Source of the DNA: Pseudeuparius sepicola
Taxonomy: Eukaryota > Arthropoda > Insecta > Coleoptera > Anthribidae
Reading direction: 5' to 3'
NCBI GenBank assembly: GCA_963920635.1
Contig: OY987299.1
Coordinates: 120,963,373 to 121,027,372 of the forward strand
DNA: 64,000 bases
Part shown: piece after piece, positions 12,304-22,700 of the stretch
How positions within the stretch are numbered: position 1 is the first letter of the stretch
Layout: every line of letters starts with the position of its first letter
Translations under genes and position numbers: made by a program
The notes under the pieces: generated by a model
What the model was told of the DNA's origin: nothing
The model's database searches: none
The model's input: only the letters and a program-made list of their open reading frames with translations

Positions 12304-13744
12304 CTTTATGGTTATCAACACATCAAAAGTAATGTCTTACGTACATTCTGTTGGTCCTTGCAAACAATTTTCATGTTAAACGTTTTGCCATATTTCGAAA
12401 AATAAAAAAGTTACAGCAGTTTAAAAATTTCGAATTTTTCCGATTTTCCATAGTTTTTATAGCTGGCCATCGACAAAAATTTACATCATGACAAAAGAAG
12501 GCCGCCTGGAAGGGCTATCGATCACACCTGCCACCGATTTTTTCTGTCCAACAATAGCCGAGATATTTATTGAGTGGGTGATGATAAAGGGAAAAATCGT
12601 TGACTGACGTATTTATAAAGACTTCTCACGGCTATAGCTTTATGTCCTGGAAAACAGATGGCTCTGATGGCTAGCAATGTATTCTGCATTGTATTTTATC
12701 TCCGGAAAGCACATGGTGAGCCAAAAATGTGTCAGACATGACAGCCGTGAGCAGTCTTTATTAATATATCAGTAAACGGAAAAAGAGTAAAAATAAATTT
12801 GACAAAATTTGAAGTGTCAAGTATGGTTAAAATATTTTGACTGTGAGGTATAGAGGTGTGTTGTCTTGTGACCACTTTTCCAAATATGGCCCGCACAAAA
12901 CTTTGTTTTTTTTTAACTTTATCAATAGACTGGATGACAGTTACTAAAAAGAAAAATTCTTTTCTATGACTTTACATAATTATTTTTTTTACTTTGTCTT
13001 TACCCAAGTTCCTATTTTTGCTGTTTTCAAATTTTTAATACAAAAAAATGAAATTTTCCAACTTTCAATTAAAAAAAACTATTATTCAAAACATGTTTTA
13101 AACAAAAGATGTTTTTGACATTGTTTTTAAACGTTTGGTTTAAACAATACCAACCCTGGTTTACATTGAATGTTATTTAATAATTTGCACCATTTATTCC
13201 ATGCAACTGTACTTACTTGGGCATGCGTGGAGAAGACTTACATTTCCATATGAAGAACCCAGCATATAACTTCTTGGAGAAAGCCAAAATTTTCACTTGT
13301 AAAAAAAATATGCATAAATAAATTAAGATTGAGGATTCACAACATATTTGTCTTACGGTCAAAATTATATTATTTTTTATAAAAAATAGTGTAATTTCAT
13401 TAATATATTTGCTGAAGTCTTATAAATTTCATTTATAAAAAAAATATTATTTCCAACAAATCTTTTTTTTTTTAATTTCCATTAGGTAGGTATACGTGGT
13501 ATAATGAAATTATTACATTATAAAATCACATTTATATAAAGGTACCTAGGTATAATATCCTAGGAACATTACATTTTCTTCTCTTTAGAAGCTTTCAAAC
13601 CACATGTCCACATGTCATAGATACGACATGGACATGTCGATGTTTAACTAAATTCTAAGTTTGCCAGACAGAACAATTATTCAGGATGCCCTAATTTAAA
13701 ATTCGTAGTAGATTTTCTCCATTGCATTCAACATCCATTGTATT
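12304..13744. other. Intergenic DNA and upstream region of second TTLL3 gene
   Basis: The block at about 12600-12780, around GACAGCCGTGAGCAGT, is related to 7395-7520 and is a dispersed repeat. The last 150 bp before the ATG at 13745 include an imperfect inverted repeat at 13601-13640 (ACATGTCCACATGTC versus GACATGGACATGT). No TATA box is convincing. No other gene seen. Confidence 0.5.
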
Positions 13745-16700
13745 ATGGCTCCACCGTCCAAGGTAAATTGCTTTTAGAGTATTTTGTTGATAAAATTGCT
13801 TTTTTAAAATATTCAGGACATAAGCACGAAACAAAATGAAACAAAAGCCCCCAACAAGCTTAATTCGCCTACAAATTTGGAAAATGAAGTGAAAAAAGTT
13901 CTACAAGAGTGCCAATCAATTGTTAAAAGTAACAATTCAGTTTTGAAATCTAAAAAGAACCCGAAGCCAAATGCATTTTCAAAGAAAAAATGCATAGAGA
14001 ATGTGACTCTAGACACAGTAAGTAAATACAAAATTGAAATAATTGTATAAACTTTTATGAATGCCGTTTAAATTCTTAGGTTGCAAACGATATGTCCCTT
14101 GTGTTAAAAAATTTACAAGACAGCTTAATGTTAATGAAAACTGCTAAAAATAGAGACTCATTCTCTGACGTAGTATCAGAACTGGAAGCAACTTGCCAGA
14201 AAACAGGCTCGTTCTTTGAAAAACAACAAAACAAAACAACTACTAACAAGACTGTTAAAAATAATGAGGAAAAGAAAGCGGCTTCCAAAAATAAGCAACC
14301 TGTAATCAAAAACAGCCCCAAGACAAATCAAAATAACCAACAAAAAACGGTTATGCAAGTCCTAAAGAAAAATAATAAGAATGATACTCCTAGAACACCT
14401 CAAAGTGGGCAACCCAGAGGTGCTTCTCCCACTAGAAATAGGTAAGTTCAGTGTTATAGATAACCTTGTTTGTGTTTATTCTAAGTGATCCTAGGCCTCG
14501 TCCCACAACACCACCACAAAATGGTCCAACCTTCTCGAATATCATAAGCACCGTATTTCCTCGGGTTCCTACTCCTAGAGAAGTGTACAACCCTTTAGGA
14601 TTACTAAAAGACGAAGTGCAAAACGCCATAAAAGAAAAGAAAACGTTTACTATAAGAGGTTGCTTCCCAGCCGTTCGTAGGGCCCTCCTTCAAAGAGGAT
14701 GGATTGAAAAATTCCATGCAACATACAAAGATTCGGTTAGTCAAGAAATGAAGCAACTAACTACATACTCAGTACAAGAACTTACGGAACTTTTGCGCAA
14801 TAAAGATATAGCGGAAACCTGTAAAAAACTGATAAAATCGAAGCTTCTGAAAGAACACCAAGTAGATTTTTATTGGGATTACTCGTACGACTCCTTCAGA
14901 CAATGTAACGATAGAACAAAGTTAACTCTGATCAATAAATTTAGAAGAGAGGTGTTTAGTTATACAAGCAAGCAAGGTCTTTGTGAAGCAGCCAACAACG
15001 CGTATTGGTACCAAATACCTGGGGTGTCGAACATCAACCACCCGAGATCGTATGTTCTAGCCAAAAACGGTGACAGCAAAACTTTTGTCAAGGACTTTAA
15101 CATTACTGCCGCAATGTCTTTGTTGAAATGGGTTGTTAGGAACAATGTTACAAATGAAATTAAGATTTTAAGTCCATGTGGGAAAATACCAGTGAGTTAT
15201 AATAAAACTAAAGTGATGTTATTTGTTAATATTGATATTTTGTAGGTAAAGGCATTTGATTTTGCCGTCTCGGAATGCTACAAGTTCGTGAAAAAATCAA
15301 AACATGAAGATATAGATTTTGAAATTCCTGATGCAATGGAATACGAATGGAACGAATTTTTGAATTATTATTACAAAGCTGTGCACGTAGGCAACCACTT
15401 CAAGAGTGCAGAAAATGTGACAGTTCACCAAATTGTTAGAAAGGCAAACTACTTGTTAAACGCGTTGAAGGAACATTGGCCATACTTTGAAATGGACGGT
15501 ATGATGAACATATGGATTTTGAAGCCAACAAATAGCAGTAGAGGACAAGGAATACATATTTGTAGATCGTTGGATTATATTTTGAAGGCGATTCAAAACA
15601 ATCCGAACAGAAGATACATTATTCAAAAATATATTGGTAATATCTGTTTCAAATGCTACACCGCACTTTAAATAAATTGCCCAAAACTTTACTGACCTAC
15701 AGTATTTTTAGAACGCCCGTTGCTAATATACGACACAAAATTCGACATAAGGCAATGGTTTCTGATAAGCAGCGCCACTCCTATAACTATATGGATCTAT
15801 AAGTGCGTAGCGATAATAGTTGAATCTTTCAAACGGTTAAGACATTTGTTGCAGGAGTTGCTATTTAAGATTCAGTTGCCAGACTTATAATTTAAGAAAG
15901 CTTCACGAGTCCATACATTTGACCAATAATTCCGTGCAAGCTAAATATATGAGGAATGCCCCAATAAGAGATGTATCATTGCCTTCCTATAATATGTGGG
16001 ATTCGACACAGTTCAAGGTAAATGTAAAATATTTATGGTAATCATAAAACCAGAAGCAAAAACCTTTCAGATTCATTCAGTGCGATATAGTAGATTGTAC
16101 AACAAGAGTGGATATGATGTCTATATTGAACGAGGATGAGGGTTGAGCATCACACTGCCTTAGGTGGAATGCTCAATCGTTCAAGGACAATATGGACATT
16201 TCACTTCAGTTGTACAGGGTTATGCACATAACATTTTACCCCCCTTAACTCTTTTATTTTTCGTGATAGAAAAAAATGGTAAATAGAAAAGTTGTAGGGA
16301 ATTTTATTGTGAGTTTAAAGAGCATATCAGATCTGCCGATATACAGGGTGTTGTCAAGATACAAACCAAACCTATGTTTTTTTAAATAGAACACCCTATA
16401 TGTTATTAGTTTTTTCAAATCTATTCTTCATTCTGCTTCCAACGATATATATATGTCGTATGTTTGGTTCAATGGTTTACTCGCAATTTGCTTTTAAATA
16501 CTGGATTATCATATACCTATTAGTTAAATATCCAGATTGCCATGAAAAATAATAAACTCTCATGATAACAAAAGTTTGACATTTGAAAGAACAAACGATA
16601 TCAACCAATTAAAACAGAAGATAACTGAAGAAATCTGACTCCTCAATGAATCCGGCGCAGTAATAAATTTTAAGGGAAGCCTAGTTAAGCGATATAATCT

Positions 16701-19700
16701 CTGTCTTGCGCAGGATGGAGGCGTCATCGAACATCTTTTATAGTGTAGGTGCTAACTTCATATTAGTTTATATATAGGTTTAATTCATCAATAAATCTGG
16801 TTTGTTTTTGTTTATTATTTTTTATTTATTTATTGCAAGAAACTACAAAACTAAACCTAATGGTTTACAACTGTCAAATGTCAAACTTTTGTTATGACAG
16901 CAAATTCCGAATAAACTATTGAACCAAACATATTACATATATATGTCGTTGGAATCGGAATGAAGAATAGATTTGAAAAAACCTATAATATACAAGGTGT
17001 TCTATTTAAAAAAACATAGGTTTGGTTTGTATCTTGACAACACCCTGTATATCGGCAGATCTGATATGCTCTTTAAACTCGCAAGAAAATTCCCTACAAC
17101 TTTTTTATTTACCATTTTCTTCTATCACGAAAAATAAAAGAGTTAAAGGTGGTAAAATGTTATGTGCATAACCCTGTACAGATGAAGGTATATTTTTTCT
17201 ATGTGTAATAGTTGCTACGGACATTTGGATAAACAGTGAACATGATTTAACAGATGTCACTGGCATTTTGGAATGAAATTAATTCAAGGGGACAACTCAA
17301 AATGTTTGAATCATATACGTGTCCCAATAAGGACTCCCGTCGCCAATATCTCCGGAACAAAAAGAGATATTTTAATTCTGCAAATGCCGTTCGCTAGGAC
17401 GTGAAGAGGGCTTTATTAGTAACTGTTAAGTGTTCATTTTGACATTGGCGTATAGATGGCGCTGCGGTGCAAAGAAACTTTTTGATCCTAGGAATGTTGG
17501 AACGTAGCATATCTGAAAGACTGGGTAATTTGGACAAACTTTTGTTCTATAGACAATTTTTCTATTGTTAGTTTCTGAGATAACCGCCACAGACTAACGA
17601 GTAATACTTTTCTGGGGTAATACAGACAAATCCTTAGCGACATATGTCAAAAGGAGGTTCGCTTTTTAGCATATTATCTTCTGAATAGACGAATAATGTG
17701 CATTTTATTTGATTGTACATTAATCTACATAGCCAAGAGATTGTATTAGAACCAAATTTATGCTTAAAATACTGTTTGTCTTTTCGTAAACTGAAATGAA
17801 GGCTCGCTTATTTCTAACACATGTCCGTAAGGAGGCTTCTGTTGCAAAGCTATTTATTCTGTGTAACCGCTCTACAATGTCATTTACAAAAAATGAGCTA
17901 ACTCGCTTCAAATTAACTTTAGAGGAAGAAGTTATTAAAAATATCTTTGTAGTGCATGTGTCAAATTATTACACATCCGGTTTGACCGGAAGTACCGAAA
18001 GTGTCCCATTTTTCAGTTCAAAATGAACATACTGTACAATTTTTCCTCAAAATTGGAAAAAGTATACCTAATAACAATAACACCATGTAGGTAGGATTTT
18101 TATTAACCGAAGGTGACGGTATAGAAATTAAACATGTATGTTTACAATAAATATGTTCAAAATTATTTTCATACCTAAATATATGAGCAGCAGCTACAGC
18201 ACTGTTTTTACCGCATTCTCCATAAACTACTACCATATTTTAATTTATCCTCATTACTGTGATTAACTATTATTACAAAAATTGATAAACTAAAATAGGC
18301 AAGAAACAAATTGACAACGATAGAGAATTACCTGGGCGTTGGAAGCTAAATATCATATTGAAACAATGGACATAGACAGAGCCACCTTTGGTTAATAAAA
18401 ATAAATTGTTTTTACATGTATGTATTACATATACATGGTGTTATTGTTATTATATGACACTGGAAATTACCTTTTTTCACTTTTGCGGGATAAATTATAC
18501 AGTATGTTCATTTTAAACTGAAAAATGGGCCACCTTCGGTACTTCCGGTCAAACTGGATGTGTAATAATTTGACACGTGTCGCTATTTTCTTAGTCGTAG
18601 TGAACTACAAAAATATTTTTAATAACATTTTCCTCTAAAGTTAATTTTAAGCGAGTTAGCTCATTTTTTGTAAATGACATTGTAGAGCGGTTATCTCAGA
18701 AACTAGTGACAGTAGGAAAATAGTCCATAGAACAAAAGTTTCTCCAAATTACCCAGTCTTTCAAATGCGCTATGCTCCAACGTTCCTAGGATCGAAAAGT
18801 TTCTTTGCACCTCAGCGCCATCTATACGGCAATATCAAAATTATCAGCTTTGAATAAAGCCCTCTTCACGTCCTAGCAAACGGCGATTGCAGAATTAAAA
18901 TATCTCTTTTCTTCCGGAGATATCAGCGACGAAATTTAACATTAATATTTAATTTTACTGTCTTTCCATTTATTTTCCACGTACTTCATAATGCACTTAT
19001 AAAATTAAATGCTGTTTTTTCAATTCAATTGTTGTGTAATTATTATTCAATCGCTCCCCCTCCTGCCTCCATAGGACTACCTCTCCAACATCGGCTACCC
19101 TTCGGCCTTCGACGACATTATCTACCCCGGCATGAAGCAGTGCATCGTTGCCGCAGTGCTCGCCCACCAGGACAAGATCGACCGCAGGCGGTCCTGCTTC
19201 GAATTGTACGGGGCCGATTTCATGTTGACCGAAGACTTCGCCCCGTGGATGCTGGAAATCAACTCCAACCCGGCCCTGCACGCCTCCACGCCGGTGACGG
19301 CCAGGATGTGCCCCAGAGTTCTCGAGGACGTCGTCAAAGGTACGTTTTTCGCATGTATAGGGTGGGCCAAATTGGACACTTTTTAAGGGAAACTCCTATT
19401 TTTGACGGAGATAGACGAAAACTGATATCGGTGTCTGAGGCTCATTTTTTATGATAAACTTAAGGGCGAAAACCGCAAATCGATATCTGTCACCGTTCTT
19501 GAGTTACAGGGTGTTTTTCGAAAATGTGCCTTTTCAAAAAGTGGCCGTAACTTTTTCGGGTTGAAAATTTTGTGTTTCTGTAAAAACATTCTTAGTCAAT
19601 AGTTTAAGAGTTACGGATAAAAAATATTATTTTTTAAACGGAACACCCCGTATATTTTTGCATGTTTTAATAGTGCAAAAAATTACCATTCCAAAAATAT

Positions 19701-22700
19701 ATAACACTTAATTATTTACTTAAGTAGTTATCAATTACTAATAGCTTTTATGATTTCATGTGTATAATTGGAAGCACGCCCTTTCAACAAGTAGGCTTTG
19801 GACGGTGAGACAATGAAACAACCAAGGAAAAATGTTTTTTATTATACTTCTTTGAAAACTCCTTATTTTCATCTGTTTTAGCAATAATGAAAGATGGGGA
19901 TTTTAGAGCTAGCGCACGGAAACAGCGCACGGAAAAACTTTCCGTGCGCTGAATAAAAATACCGAATATATGGCTTTAAAATAGAAATATACAGCAAAGT
20001 AAACTAAATTTAAGAAACTCTATATGCTCTCTGATATTTAACATGTACCTATTTTGTATTTTAATTCGTAAGTGTTTCAATATTTAGATACATTTCTGTA
20101 ATATTTTTGACGTTTTATTCACCTTATCTGACAATAACTAATTTACAACAAAGCACCTTTGAAATAATTTGAGAGTAACCATGGAAACGCATCATACATA
20201 CTAAACACTATATCGTCTGCATTGTTTATTTTTTATCAATTAAATTTATTATAATATGCCGATAAAATGTTTTAAGTTTCCGTTTTCAAAGAAGTATAAT
20301 AAAAAATATCGTTCATTACACGTCCAGAAATAGATTTTTCCCTGCTTGCATGACTTCCCGTGTTCGGCTGCGCCTCACACGGGAATTTGTCACGCGCGCA
20401 CAGAAAAATCTTTATTTCCAGACTCGTAATGAAATATACTATACTGTTACCTACCTGTCAAATTTTTAGTTAGGCTGTTTAGGCAGGGTACAGATTTTTC
20501 TATTTTTGTGTAATTTATAAACTTTATAACATACCTACAATGAAATTTGAAAGTTATGAAAAATGGGATATGATAGTCTGTTTTATACAATACGGGGGAA
20601 AATCAGATGCAACAAGCAATTTATACTACGAGCGGTATCCAGAGAGAAGACATCCTTTCAAGCACATTTTTGCAAGATTGCGACAGAATTTGATTAATAG
20701 TGTTAGAGTAATAGTTAATAGATTTGATTCATAGTAGGCCGAAAAGGAAGGTACGAGTTAAACAGAGATAGGCATTTTCCCCGGATTGTATAAAACAGAC
20801 TATCATATCTCATTTTTCATAACTTTCAAATTTCATTGTAGGTATGTTATAAAGTTTATAAATTACATAAAAATAGATAAATCTTTACCCTGCCTAAACA
20901 GCCGAACTGTGTTAGTCGTTGAGAATGATAAGGACTTTAAATATAGACAGAAAAACTGGTATGTTTCTGGGAAAATAATATTGATGACTTCACAGCAGCC
21001 ATTTTCCAAAACATCAAAAAAGCTAATTTTCGGTCAAAATTGGACCTTAGTATGTCCCATTTAAGAACCCCTTTTCGAAATTTTATTTTGAGTTTTCGTG
21101 TTCCCGCTGTAGGCCTGGGGTGTCGAGTTTGGATCACCCTGTACAGGCTGATCAAAATTCCGTGTCTTGGGTTTATTATGACACAGAGAGTGGTTGAATA
21201 GCTAGATTTTCTGTGAATATCTCCAAAAAGTTCCTATCGATTGTTTCTAGTATTTTACAGTTTTTCTACAAAAAGTATTTCCTATTGAATTCGTCAAATA
21301 AAAAAAATCTACCTAACACTTTGTTGAACAAAAAGAATTTGGAGATAAGTCTATTGGAACTTTTTATATTTCTTCGGCCATTTTTTTACTGTGTGGAAAT
21401 TTTGCATTTTTGTAACACCTTTGTCAATTTTTCCTCCAAAGTTGTTTTGAGGTTCCTGCATCTTTGTATGGAATTTGATGTGATTGGATGTGATTTCATA
21501 TGATTTGCGATTTTTGGAATCTACAGCTCATTCTGATTACGATATATACACGGTGTTACAGAAAAACCTGGCATAACTTCAAAAAACAAAAATTCTTATT
21601 GAACATGTGCATATTAGCCTCAATCACAATATTTTGGCCCAAAATATATGCCTATGTCCCATTATTTATGACTCACCCTGTATAATGCGCATATTTTGAA
21701 TATTATTGTTCTTTAGGTTTTTACATTTTGCCAATAATAACCTGTGAACTTGATATTTTTTTGACAAATTGTTACCTGCCAAGATTACAATTCAGGGTGA
21801 ATTGCATAGGCCAAACTTGACCACGTAAACTCTGCAAAATAAGAAAAAAATAATGTTTTGTTTCCGAGATACAGGGTGTTCAAATTTGTAAAAAAAACTA
21901 GTTTTATTTTTTTTATTTTCCAATTCATTATAGCTGTTTGCTGTTTTGGTACAGGGAGTCCCAGTTAAGAGGTTACGAGCGATTATCTTGGTAACTTTTT
22001 AGATAAATTGGTGGTTCAAAAACTAAACTTGTGTAGTTTTTTCCAGAGAATTGAATGCTGCCAGGAAAAAACAATCAAATTTCAAACAAAAAAGCTATCG
22101 CAAAATAACAAGAATTTTTCGTTCGTTTGCCCACCTGTATTCCCACGTGTTTTATCACAAAGGCCGTATGCTCGGAACGGAGGTCGAAAAAAAAGTAAAT
22201 AAAGTGTGAAATTGTGTCGTCCAATCGCTATTTGTGGTTTTTATAAGAAGGGAATTCTTTGTTGAAATTGAATTGTTTTTAATCAACATGGTGATTTTGT
22301 TGTATTTTTTCATTATACTGGTAAAGTGGATAGAAAATCTGCACATCACTTCCGGTTTAGCTGGAAGTGACTTTTTTTGTTCCATCTAAGACGTCAGGAA
22401 GATAAATGGATGGTTGAAACACCAAACGTTTATTTTTTCCAAGGAATTGAATGCCAGCAAGAAAAAATCAGTTGTATTACAAACAAAAAATGATTATCCA
22501 AATAACCGTTTTTTTTAGAAAAAAATTAAGATGCCGATTTTGTTGCAGTTTTTCATTAGACTAGTAAAGTGAATAAAAAATCTGCACAGCACAGTTGAAC
22601 ATCACTTTCGGTTTAGCTGAAGCGTAACGGAAGTAAATTTTTTTCCTACCCAAGTCTACAGATAAAATAGGACAGGGTCTCCTTTTATTATTGTGATATG

